DNA of 64,000 bases from Marchantia polymorpha subsp. ruderalis (lineage: Eukaryota; Streptophyta; Marchantiopsida; Marchantiales; Marchantiaceae): contig AP031353.1 in the NCBI GenBank assembly GCA_037833965.1, positions 3,846,501 to 3,910,500 of the forward strand, in the 5' to 3' direction. This document shows, piece by piece, positions 50,427 through 61,056 of the stretch. How positions within the stretch are numbered: position 1 is the first letter of the stretch; each line of letters opens with the position of its first letter. The translations under genes were made by a program, and so were the position numbers. The notes under the pieces are model-generated. The model worked only from the letters and a program-made list of their open reading frames with translations, had not been told where the DNA came from and searched no databases.

Positions 50427-50665
50427 ATCATTAATCACATAATGATCAAACTCCCCCACAAGTACATACTCGTGTTCATCTTGATCATTAATCACATAAT
50501 GATCAAACTCCCCCACAAGTACATACTCGTGCTCATCTCGATCATTAATCACATAATGATCAAACTCCCCCATAATTAGTACCCGTGCTCATCTCGATCA
50601 TTAATCACATAATGACCAAATTCCACCACAACTACATACCCGTGATCATCTTGATTATTAATACT
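50427..50665. repeat. 57-bp tandem array (4 units)
   Basis: Units begin ATCATTAATCACATAATG at 50,427, 50,484, 50,541 and 50,597. The first three are nearly identical and the fourth is diverged. 57 is a multiple of three, and the minus strand stays open as 19-residue repeats containing EFDHYVIND, but nothing suggests a translated gene. Confidence 0.9.
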
Positions 50666-50779
50666 AAATTTTCGTTTATTAATACAAAGATCTTGAGAAT
50701 TCTCATTCAATGAACTGGGTTCATTGAAAGAAACACATTTGGTAACAAGAACCTTACAATCTACGATGCTCAAGACTAA

Positions 50780-51660
50780 ATGTCGTTAGTGACTATCACT
50801 CATCATCGCCCGCGACTAATCAAAAACGTTGTCCACAACTTATCATCTGTCACCCGTGACCACCGTTGTCTGTGACAACCGTCGTCCGCAGTAGTACCGT
50901 CCGTCATCTGCAACTTTCGTCGTTTGCAACATCAATATCCATCACCCGTGACTCATGTCGTCCGTGATCACAGTTGCTCGCGACTACCTGTTGGATGCAA
51001 CCTATGTCGCCTGCAACTAGAACACTTTCTCCCGCGACTTTTGTCCACAACTCATTGTCATCCGCAACAAACGTTGCCCACTACCGTTGCTTGCAACCAT
51101 TGCTTGTCAAAAACCTAGATAGAAAATTAACTTCCGAGTAATTTTTCTCCGTTTGGGTCATCTTTTAGTTCCTGAAAATGGTCCACAAGTTTTAATAGTG
51201 TGGAGAACTTTCCAACTATATTCAATTCGCCTATATTCTGACGAAGATTCTTGCATACGTAATATTTACAAACAAAATATTTCGTCACCGTTGTCCCCAA
51301 CCATCACCGTTGATCTCGGCCATCACCGTCACCGTTTGATTACGTTGTTGTTTTGACCATGGTTGGCCCGCTAACTACGTTAGATCCACGATCACAACTG
51401 CAACCACGTTGAGCTTCGACCACGACTGTGACCGCAATTGCAATTGCGATCAAGTTAAGCCTAACCACATTCGCCTTTACCGACTACATCCATACCGACC
51501 ACGTACACATCTACCGCGTTCAACCCAAACCACGTCCAACCTAAACCGCCCTGCAAATCGCACAGACCAGACCAACCGCGCTGCAAACCGCGTTGTGTTC
51601 AAAAACCGCATAGAAAACCGCGCAAAAACCACGCTGTGCATAAACCGCGCGCTGGGTACC
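50780..51660. repeat. Low-complexity GTCGTCCGTGAC/ACCACGTT-rich stretch
   Basis: Interspersed short degenerate motifs (CGTCGTCCG, CCGTGACCAC, GCAACC, ACCGCG) fill this part of the copia-type element. No ORF has a recognisable domain. It is probably expanded internal sequence of the element. Confidence 0.5.
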
Positions 51661-52010
51661 TAAATTTGGAAGGGCGCGTCTAAACCTACCGATGGCACCA
51701 CTACTGCTCTTGGGGGCCTGATCTAACTGCAGCGCTCCACTGCCCACCGCTTGGGCATTCGTCCAATAATTCCCATGCGGTGAGCATCTGCGGCAACCCA
51801 AATCTTCCTCTTGCGATGAATCTACTTCACGCGGCAAAGGACATACGGAGGGAAATCTGAATGACAAGTGGAAAACATGAGCTCTGTTGACGGGTCAATC
51901 CAGAGCTTAAGGAAGCAAGCTCATGGACAAGTGTGGTAGTAGGAGCCATTCTGTAACTTACAAAATGTAAGTAATGAGAATCATCGTAATGTACATTTGG
52001 ACTCTGAACC

Positions 52011-52411
52011 CTTCAGTCCAGGGTTTGACAGGCATGGCTCAGAACCACCGGGTGATCCCGGAAATGCGCCACAAAACGTCCGGGGCTACGCCCCGACGTT
52101 CTGACTAGAGCATTCTTGATTTCTCCGGGTCGCCCGGATATTTTCAGAAAAAATTTCCGGGTGTTCTCAGTGGATTGAAAGTTATTGAGTCCGCTATTTT
52201 CGTGTGAATGCTCCCAAAAAATTTTCAATAAAATGACATTTACAACGGGTGTCCCCGGGTTTAACCCTTAAAATCCTCCGGGTGTAGCCCCCTCTTAGCA
52301 AGAGTGCACCAGCGGATTCCTCCGGCTGTCCCCCTGTTTCACCCCCTGTTCCGGAAGTAAGTTATCTATTCCCGGGGGATTCCCGGGGGAATGTCAAACC
52401 CTGCTTCAGTC
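52011..52411. mobile_element. hAT-type MITE, 385 bp, with 8-bp target duplication
   Basis: The element is 52,019-52,403. Its ends are perfect 12-bp inverted repeats, CAGGGTTTGACA at the left and its reverse complement at the right. It is flanked by an exact 8-bp duplication CTTCAGTC (52,011-52,018 and 52,404-52,411). CAGGG-type ends and an 8-bp duplication are the marks of the hAT superfamily. It is too short to encode a transposase. The interior is GC-rich with CCGGGTG, CCCCGGG and similar short palindromes. It is nested in the copia-type element and is therefore the younger insertion. Confidence 0.88.
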
Positions 52412-53715
52412 TCTATTAACATGAGAGTTTACCACGACATCTCTCCACGATCTCACAAGAAGGGGGCCTACAACTTCAAACATACTGATAGACACAAGTC
52501 ATAAACTCAGCTCCACATCAACCATGCTTGTACTCTTTCTTAAAGTTGTTCACGAGATCACCAATCCCAGAACAATTACACATACATTTCATCTCTGCGC
52601 CTGATCATCCCACTTGATTTCAACTGAACATTACTTCTAGCCTAGCCCCGAACTCCCCTGTCCAATAGTAACATCTGATTTCTGCCTCCTCGTACGCCTC
52701 TAAACCAAACCAAACCAAACCAACTTCAGAGGTTTCAACTCCACTAACTAACCAACCAAAGCTGCAACACCTTCATCCTCTTGATACATAGCTCAGATTT
52801 GATGCTTCAGAAAAATCTGTACAGCCGGCCGGAGCAAGTGATCCTTACAGCCATCAAGTTCAGAGGCATAGAACCTTAGCATGATTCTGTGCAAAGTACT
52901 GGCAGAGTTACTTCTGGAGAACGGGTTGCACTGGTCAAGAAGAAAATAGCTCTTGCTATCAATACTCATCTGAGGTGAGAATAAATAATCAATGAAGAGA
53001 TTGCATACTCCAGCTCATTGTACTCATGGGTGCATACTCCAGCTTAATGTATTTGAAGAAAATAGATCAGTCAGTCTCGTCACGGGAAGCACGAGAGGAG
53101 CAGGAGAAAATAGACTTGCTCGAAGATGCGAGCAAAGACTACGAGACCGCGACGGGCTTGGTCAAGCTCACGCTCGCCATCGCAAAGTCTGAAAAATGAA
53201 AAATTCCTCAACCTGGAATCCCCTTCAAATTTCTTTTCGAATCTGACTAGCGAAAGAAGAGCCTAGAGCTCTCAACCGATATGTGATATGCACAGCAACA
53301 CTCAACAAGGCCTGCGCGACCATTGTCACGGGAAGAGTACGAGCTGTATGTGGCTACCGCTTCCTGCTCCACTAGCTCCAGCTACTCCTCCTCCTTGGCG
53401 GTCCTTAATTCGCCATCGGCAAGAAAATTCTAGCTACTATCCGCACTCCTATCCAATGCATGGTTTGTTTCAAACTCGCCTCTTTAAAAAGCTGATTTTT
53501 CCCGCCTCTTTCACCTCAAATTGGAACCTCATGAAATTTCTAGCATGTCAAACTTCTCGGAGTCAGAACTGCCATCTCGTCTCCAGAAATTTTCATTTCT
53601 CGAAGTAAGAATTGTCACCTCGACTTCAAAAATCTTCACTGGAACTGTCAGCTGTCAGGATCTTATGTCACAAAACCTTTACTGAAGAAAACATCCTGTC
53701 ATAAACTCCAAACTT

Positions 53716-53728
53716 GTCTCTAATACCA
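53716..53728 (-). other. Primer-binding site of the copia-type element
   Basis: Minus strand TGGTATTAGAGAC, two bases inside the 5' LTR. It matches the common plant initiator-Met tRNA primer site TGGTATCAGAGC except for one base and the end. Confidence 0.7.
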
Positions 53729-53730
53729 CT

Positions 53731-53955
53731 TGTGAACGGTAAAACCGGGAAAATATTGAACATTCATGAGAAATTGATGTAACGTGATTCACCCTCGGGT
53801 ACTAATGCTATGTGCACCTAGAACTCGAGCAACTTTACTTCAGGCAATGTAATACACAAGGGGAACCTCAAGGTATTTATAGTCAATCTAAGTAACGTCT
53901 TAGCTATAAATAGTTAAGATCCAAGGTTACTCTTTAAATAGAATTAACCTCAACA
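53731..53955 (-). repeat. 5' LTR of the copia-type element
   Basis: 225 bp, TG...CA ends, followed by the AAAGT target duplication. It contains a TATAAATA-like AT box shared with the other LTR (CTATAAATAG at about 53,904). Confidence 0.85.
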
Positions 53956-53960
53956 AAAGT

Positions 53961-54349
53961 TTTTCATCGTGAGGTTTTCATATAACGTATATTCTTAATT
54001 ATTGCTAGGCGACTATCTATTATTATTAAGAAAAATCTCTTAATTTTATTTCAGTCTTCTAACATTTTAGTCCATTACATGAGTTAACGCCTCCTAAACA
54101 ATTCAAATTTTATCTGATTTTAAAAAAAAAAATCCAAAATTTCTTTTGAAATCAATCCAACATGAATTTTGAGCAAAGTTACAATAATTTATATTTACAT
54201 ATGATTTTTATTTATGATTTTTTTCAAAATTTATAAGTTAATATTTTTATTATTTATATTTATCTTTCTCTATATGGTATTTTTAAGTTAAATTTCATCA
54301 TTTCCATTAAATTACATGAAAATTAATATAATATTGTAATAACCCACCA
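53961..54349. other. AT-rich spacer
   Basis: About 390 bp of very AT-rich sequence between the copia-type element and the coiled-coil repeat unit. Nothing supportable in it. Confidence 0.4.
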
Positions 54350-57175
54350 AAGGCTAAAACTGCAGTATGGTGGTAAAAAGATCGAACCCACAGGGACAGA
54401 GGCAACACACAGAGTACAAAGTGTCACGTTTAACAGACTTTTGTAGAGTTTGAATTCTCACGCGACTGTCACTCCCAGAAATACTGCAGTGCTCGACTCG
54501 GAGGCCACTCGGAGGATGCTCGACTCGGAGATCACTCGGAGGATGCTCGACTCGGAGGATGCACAGTGCAGCGTAAGTCACTCAACACACACACACACAC
54601 CTGAAACTGGAAAAGCACAACTCGGAGATCGGTCAGGACCTCCGCTTAGGATTTCAGGGGGAAAGTCTCTCAAAAGTTCACTCAGAGGCTCTGCAGGTTG
54701 TGACTCCCACTCCGGCTTTTACAGCCCTTCCGCCAGTTTCTGCTAGCGTAGGGAACCCGGATTGGACTTCCCACTTCGGAACGAAGTCACTCATACGCAG
54801 TGGACGTCACCCTCGACTCACACCAAGCGCAGAGAGTACAGGCCCGACTGAGAACTCAACTGAGACACAATCCAGTAACACACACACATAACCTGAATTG
54901 ATAACCAAGGTTTACACGAAGTAACAAAACTTCACTTTGGCATTCAGGGGAAACTTCCCGTAGGAGTACAATCAGGATATGTCACTCGAAGGAGTAAGGG
55001 GAAACTGTTCAAGTATCTAACTCGCAACCGGCTCTGAGCATCAGAAATCACCCGCAGGTGCAGATCCGCACTACTCAAGTCTCTAACCGGTGTACTAGCT
55101 CTGAACATTCAGCCGAAGGCCTTCAGCTACAACATGCGGTAACTTCACTATGTTGCAGCTCCTCTACGTGGTGCCAAGACCAATTGCACAAACACGCCGA
55201 GAAAGTGAGTTCCTGATCTGCATTTCCGAAACTGGAAGAATCCCAAGGCAAAACGCCTTGAACTACTTTATATCCTCTAAGGTCCTAACTAACACTACGC
55301 TGCACTATCTGCTACTCTAAACTCCTGCACGAAACCAAACTACACTACTGCACTCTGCAGATCCGGTGCTGCGCCTCCTGCGTGCCGGACTGTCTCGCAC
55401 TTTCTCTCTACCCTGCCAATCTTCCGACCGGCTGCGCAACCCCAGCCGCCGAAGGACTGCAGTCACTTCCGACTCCAAGTGCGCCATAGTGTCGCGCGCA
55501 CCCGACAAGAAGGCTTCTAATTTCCTCGCTACTCGCCGCCGACTCCGACTGTCACCCTCCGTCAATGCCGCCGCCCGAAGCTCAAACTCCCTAAGCGTGA
55601 TCTTCTCTTGTGCCGCCACTTCCCAATGGGCGTATCCTCTTAGACAGTGAGTCACCCGCGTCACCAACTCTTCTCGCGTCCGGCTACTGCCTTCCACCTC
55701 TGCTAGCTGCATCTCCGCATCTACGCGCTGCGCCCTCAATTCCGCGCACTCGGATTGCAAGTTGCGCAACAACTCCTCATCCTCCTTGCGCGTGCTTTGA
55801 CTTTCCTCTAATGCGTGCGTCTGGCGCGCAAGCTCCTCTGTTAGAATGCAGTTTTGTCTCCGCTCTTCCTGCAATTCCGACTCGATCTTTGCCCGAATTA
55901 GCTCGGCATCCGCCTGGGCTTTCGTCGCCACATCCTCCCGCTGTTGTTGCAGGGTTTGATGTAGCCTCTGCGTGATCGCCAGGTGCTGTCGGAGGGCAGT
56001 ATACCTATCCTGCAATGTTTGGCACCTAGTGGCCCAAGTGGCCACCTTGCTCCTCGTCCTGCTCTTGACAATCTCCACATAAGACTGCGATTTTCTGGAA
56101 CTCGAGTACTTTGCTGTCTTGCGATCCAAATATCGCAGGAGTGGCACTATCTGCTCGCACAGTACCCCTGTTGGCGTCTTCTGCACAGAGTCCGCTTCCT
56201 GCTCTTCCGAACTCGTCTCATCCTCTGTTTCGAGGATTTCAGTCGCCACAGAATCTCTTGGCGACTCTCTGGAACTGTGGCGCGCGGCAGCTTCCGCCGC
56301 GACTGCCGCTCCACTCCCTGCTAAAATATCCAAGGCAGTGGGGGATCCCACTGCCTGAGCCCCTGTTCCGGCTCGATCTTCGGTTCTCAAAGGGGTCGGC
56401 GCCGCAGTTACTTTTGTCACCCTTGCACCGCCCGCTTCTACTGCCTGCTCTTCCGGCGCGATCTGTGCAGGAAGGTGTCTTCGCCGGAGGTGTGTCCGCC
56501 GAAGGCGCCCGCACAATGGTCGCCGGCCTTGTCCGTTTTGCAGTCGGCGAATCTGGCCGACTCTCAGTTGACCGACTCGCAGTCGGCCGACTAGCAGTTG
56601 TCCGACTGGCAGTCGGATCCACCCTGCGTGTCTTTACTCCACTTGGCCGGCTTGCTGGAGGCGTTTTCTCAGAAGCGCCTTCTGCCGAAGACGACCCTCT
56701 GAGAGTTGTTGGCTCTTCAGCCAAACTCCCTTCTGCTTCCGGCCTGCTGTCCGGTTCAACTTGCTGCTCTTGCCGACCTGCAGTTGGCCGTCCTTCAGTC
56801 GCCTGACTTGCAGTCGGCCGACTGTCAGTTCGCCTGTCTTCTTCTGGAGGCATCGGTGCCTTCTGCGTAGAGGGGTTCACCGACCTCCCCAGAATCTGCG
56901 CGATTATCTCCTCCTGCGTGGGCAGGATACTCCGCCGGACTGGAGTACGCCCGGTCTCCTCACTACTAGTTGGCAACACCATTTTGCGTGCCCTCTGTTT
57001 CGGCCGGCTGTGAAGCTCGTGGGTTGGCCGACTCCGGGTCGGCGCAGCGGGAGCTTCCGGCTGCCTGTCTTCAGGTCTCTCATCCCATTTCCGCTTCCGC
57101 GGTGCGCGGTCACTTCGACGCTCTTCTGCTGCTCTTGCTGGAGCCGGAGCTGGAGCTGGAGTTGGACTGGCAGGT
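54350..57175 (-). repeat. Coiled-coil repeat-gene unit, interrupted by the chromovirus
   Basis: This unit is related to 0.35-3.0 kb (shared 3' region near 54,385-54,480 and shared coding motif). It continues on the other side of the Ty3 insertion at 63,238. Its 3' portion holds a 27-bp tandem repeat at 54,491-54,563 (units starting GCTCGACTCGG) and short CA runs. No LTR or terminal repeat of its own is visible, so its class is unknown. Confidence 0.55.
55317..57170 (-). pseudogene. Coiled-coil protein ORF, frameshifted and split by retroelement
   Basis: Two overlapping minus-strand frames make one protein if one base is shifted near 56,475. The N-terminal part (57,170 to about 56,475) is Pro/Ser/Thr-rich, with basic RAPRKRKWDERPEDR and short SRPTA/SRTTA repeats. 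The C-terminal part (about 56,475-55,317) has an acidic ETEDETSSEEQE run, the family motif LLRYLDRKTAKYSSS with QSYVEIVKSRTR, then about 200 residues of E/Q/R/L heptad-like coiled coil. Upstream, the frame continues across the Ty3 insertion into 63,238-63,271, where ATG CAA TAT lies 11 codons before the break. Function unknown. It is probably a multicopy lineage-specific family (inference). The insertion and the frameshift should both inactivate this copy. Confidence 0.6.
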
Positions 57176-57595
57176 TGTAACACTAGGGTTTAGAGAGAAT
57201 TTCACTCGAAGATAGAAACGTAAACTCTGAAGATGAGAGATACCAACAATGGTTCTCCTCTCCCTTATATAGCTCTCACCAACAAGTACAAGGTGATAAG
57301 ATCTAATCCCCACCATCCATACCACTCCTAGTGGATGGATGACGTGGCGGATAACCCTAACAAGCACACGGATCGCTGACGTGGCGCACCCAACTAACAC
57401 ACTAACTAACACACTCAATCCTTACCTACAAGCACACGGATTGCTGACGTGGCACTGTCAACTAACACATCCACTCTGTACCTACCAAGTGCGCGGATCG
57501 CTGACGTGGCAGCTATGACTAGTGCACACTAAAGTATCTACATCAATATTCAGAGTAACCTCTACTTTAGTTCTAACTAACTAAAGATGGTTACA
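57176..57595 (-). repeat. 3' LTR of the chromovirus
   Basis: 420 bp, TGTAACAC...GGTTACA on the + strand. Minus-strand order is U3 with four TGACGTGGC sites, a TATATAAG box (57,264-57,271), then R/U5. No difference from the other LTR was seen by eye. Confidence 0.95.
57340..57510. promoter_or_regulatory. Four TGACGTGGC (bZIP-type) sites in LTR U3
   Basis: TGACGTGGC occurs at 57,340-57,348, 57,377-57,385, 57,445-57,453 and 57,502-57,510. Three of the copies lie in a repeated context with CGGATCGC or CGGATTGC just upstream. On the element's sense strand they read GCCACGTCA and lie about 70-240 bp upstream of the TATA box. ACGT-core sequences of this kind are bound by plant bZIP factors (known). 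Use here is inferred. Confidence 0.6.
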
Positions 57596-57597
57596 AA

Positions 57598-57610
57598 CCT
57601 CCCTCCTTTT
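57598..57610 (-). other. Polypurine tract of the chromovirus
   Basis: Minus strand AAAAGGAGGGAGG, two bases from the 3' LTR and overlapping the pol stop codon (57,609-57,611). It primes plus-strand DNA synthesis in LTR elements. Confidence 0.8.
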
Positions 57611-60600
57611 AAGATGCAACGTCCTCGTTGCACATACGTTCAAACTCCTGAACTATCAAAGGTGCATTTGCTAAATTTTTAGCTGGTTCCCAAGTTGATT
57701 CATACGATGGATAGCCTTTCCATTGAATCAAATACTCTACTTTGGGATATTTATGACCTCGAATACGTTTCTTGAGTATCTTTTCTACCTCAAACTCCTC
57801 ATGATCTGCTATCAAGGTTGGAAGAGGAGGTGGTGCTGGTTGATTGGTGAATTGTTTTGGTCGTGGTACATGTTTTCGCAATCGTGACACATGAAATACT
57901 GGATGTATTTTCATATGTGACGGAAGTTCCAACTTGTATGACACTTCACCAACACGCTTCAAAACCAAAAATGGACCAATGTACCTAGGGTTTAACTTTG
58001 GTGTTCCTACAAGAGACAAATTCGTTGTAGATAACCAAACATGATCTCCAACCTCAAAAATCACTTCTCTACGATGAGCATCGGCATGCTGCTTTTGCCG
58101 ATTTTGAGCTATCACCAACTTCTCCTTGGCCTGATGTAGTCCTCGGTGAATATGCTCCATGAATTCGTTGACTGCTGCAACTTTGGTCGAAAACTCCTCT
58201 CCTTTCGGAAGTCTCATCAAACTTGAAGGAGTTATCGGATGAGCTCCATACATAAGAAAAAATGGAGACACTTTTGTGGATGCATTAACAGAATTGTTAT
58301 ATGCAAATTCCACAAGTGGCAAAAGGTTGTCCCACTCTTCTTGCTCTTCTAATGTGAATGCTCGTAGCATATCCTCTATGGTTCTATTTGCCCTCTCAGT
58401 TTGTCCATCAGTTTGAGGGTGATAGGCCGTTGACATTGCTAGTTTTGTTTTGAAAAAACTAAACAAAGTTTTCCAAAATAAACTAGTGAAGTGAGTACCT
58501 CTATCCGTGATTAACACTTTGCTTAAGCCATGATTCACAAAAACTGCGTCTAGATACAATTGAGCTAGTTGTGGAGCTGTTACTGTTTTTGTGGTTGGCC
58601 TGATGTGAATCATCTTGCTCAATTTGTCCACAAAAACCACCACTGAATCATGTCCTAACGAAGTCCTTGGTAACTCACATACAAGATCCATGGTGACATG
58701 TTCCCACCGCTGTTCGGGAATAGGAAGAGGTTGTAATAAACCCGCTGGTTTTTGATTACTTGCCTTGTTTTGTTGACAAGCAACACAACTTCGAACGTAA
58801 GACTCCACATCCTCACGTATTTTGGGCCAAAAGTACACTCGTTGTATACTCTCCACGGTTTTCTCCACTCCCACATGACCTGCAATGGCTGTATCATGAC
58901 TTTCTGCCAAAATCATTGTGCGCAAATCGTGATCTTGTGGAATCCATATACGCTGATTGTAAAACGCCAAACCTCGAGATTTCTCTGCCTTTCCAGTTTG
59001 TAGTGCTCGAGTGATCTCTTCATCCTCCTTTGTGGCTTGTGACATCTTGCTCCACCAATCCGCCTGAATTTTCACTTCTGCAACATGATTCAAACAAGGC
59101 ATGCGTGTGAGAGCATCTGCAAGTTGCTTCTTTCCCTCCACGTACACAATCTTCATGTTGAAGCGTTGACGCCACTCTGCCCATCGAATTTGTCGTTTGG
59201 ACAGATCCTTCTGAGTTTCCAAATAAACCAAGGGTTTATGATCAGTCTCCACCACAAACTCCTTATCACCCAGATAATGCTTCCAATGTTTGGTTGCCAA
59301 CACGATAGCTAACTCCTCCCGTTCTGTCGTGTGATAATTTTGTTCCGCCGCCACCAACTTTCGAGAATAGAAAGCAACTGGATGCCATCCATCCTCCCAT
59401 TCTTGTTGAAGTATGCCACCTACTGTTGTACCTGATGCGTCAGTGGCCAACTTGATAGAACGGTTAGGATCATACCACTTGAGAATAGGTGCGTGTAACA
59501 AAGCATCTTTCAATGCTTGAAAAGCTAACTCTTGAGCTGTTCCCCATCTCCACTTCTGACCTTTCCCTAACATGGAAGTCAAGGCCTGAGCTAGTCGAGC
59601 AAAACCTTTCACAAATCTACGATAGAATCCAGTGAGCCCTAGAAAACTCTTCAATTGAGTTTGATCCTCAGGTGCTATCCATTTCTGAATGGCCTCTATC
59701 TTCTCACTCATCACTTGGATTCCTGTAGCTGTAACTCTATGACCCAAGTAATCTACTTCTGACTTGCCAAATTCACATTTTGAAGCTTTGGCATACAATT
59801 GATTGTCTCTTAAAACTTGAAGTACCTCTCGTAAATGACTTCTATGATCACTCAAAGTTTTGCTATACACCAATATATCATCTAGAAAAACAATGACAGA
59901 TTTATCTAGATAAGGGCGAAAGATATCGTTCATCAATCCCATGAATGTAGCTGGTGCATTAGTGAGACCAAAAGGCATCACCAGATACTCAAAGTGTCCA
60001 TACCTAGTACGAAAAGCTGTCTTGTGAACATCTTCATCTGCAATTCGAATTTGATTGTAGCCGCTTCTCAAATCTAGCTTGGTGAAGTACTTCGCTCCTT
60101 GAAGTTGATCAAACAAATCATCCATACGAGGTAATGGATATTTGTTTTTCACCGTTTGCTGATTCAACCCGCGATAATCGATACATAGTCTCATGGATCC
60201 ATCCTTCTTCTTCACAAAGAGTACTGGAGCTCCATAAGGTGAAACACTTGGCTGAATGAATCCCTTGCTCAACATCTCCTCCACTTGAGCTTTGCATTCT
60301 TCCAATTCGTTTGGAGCCAAACGATATGGAGCTTTGCAAGTTGGTGTACTTCCAGGTATCACCTCAATCTTGTGATCAACTCGCCTCTTTGGTGGTAATC
60401 CTGCAGGTAGATCATCTGGAAAAACATCTTTATACTCCATAAAAATGTCGTTCAAGGACTCCGGGATGTAAGGTTTGTCCGTGGACCCAATATCTCTTAT
60501 AAGTCCAAGGAAACATACATCATCTCTAGAAATGGATGCTGTACCCATCACAAAGAGGGGTAAATTCCTATTCTGAGATCTAATTCTATCTCCATAGATC

Positions 60601-61056
60601 TTCCATCCGCTACTTGTAATCACTTTTCTTCTCCAATCTACCTTCGGATTATATTGTTCCATCCATGGCATTCCAAGGATGACATCATACCGAGCTAAAC
60701 GAATTACTCTCCATTCAATGCTCTCCTTGTATCTACCTATGGATAATTCTACACTCCGTGGTAGTGTTTCTATCACTTCAGTTTGCCCGTTTGGCAATTC
60801 AACTTCTTCACTCACGTCCTTCATCAACATCAAACCTAACTTCATAGCAACACTCCTTGATAGAAAATTCTCAGTTGCTCCAGGATCAATTAAAACTCTC
60901 ACCTTGTGTCCTTCCATGAAACCATCAGTGACAATGAGTTGAGCTTGCTTCTTACTCCTTCCATGAGCTCCCAACCATTGCTTTCTTCCAACCTCGCCTT
61001 TTCTTCGCTTTGTAGAACCAGTAAGGCCGCGAGGCAAGATTACTGGTGATCTTCGT
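57609..61056 (-). CDS. pol: Chromovirus pol polyprotein (PR-RT-RH-IN-chromodomain)
   Basis: About 1,142 residues counted from a TTG at 61,037. There is no ATG at the start because pol lies in the -1 frame of gag and should be made by frameshifting. Domains by residue: protease with [10 protein letters not shown] (D51); reverse transcriptase about 220-400 with [11 protein letters not shown] and FLDD (384-387); RNase H about 525-645 with ATDASG and ETDHKPL; integrase zinc finger H714, H721, C751, C754; integrase core D784, D845, E881 (D-35-E spacing); GPF motif about 1,019-1,025; chromodomain about 1,080-1,135 with YLIQWKGYP and STWEP. The protease motif has Pro in place of the common Thr/Ser, as in some plant elements. 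The chromodomain probably directs integration to marked chromatin (family knowledge). Confidence 0.95.

Larger units (their letters stand above)
49517..53960 (-). mobile_element. Non-autonomous copia-type LTR element with AAAGT target duplication
   Basis: The element spans 49,522-53,955 and is flanked by identical AAAGT at 49,517-49,521 and 53,956-53,960. On the minus strand both LTRs run TGTTGAGG...GTTCACA. The 5' LTR is 53,731-53,955 (225 bp) and the 3' LTR is 49,522-49,665 (144 bp, with an internal deletion). A primer-binding site TGGTATTAGAGAC (53,716-53,728), resembling the initiator-Met tRNA end, sits two bases inside the 5' LTR. A polypurine tract AAGTGGGAGAT abuts the 3' LTR (49,666-49,676), as in plant copia elements. 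No gag, integrase or reverse transcriptase ORF remains. Only an RNase H tail survives, next to tandem repeats. The LTRs are clearly diverged, so the insertion is old. Confidence 0.85.

Noticed and set aside
54491..54563. 27-bp repeats as a CRISPR-like array
   Set aside because: Contiguous direct repeats with no unique spacers, in a plant-type genome.
57110..57418. Pair of identical roughly 100-codon frames at 57.1-57.4 and 62.8-63.1 kb
   Set aside because: They lie in the two LTRs; the identity reflects LTR identity, not a gene.
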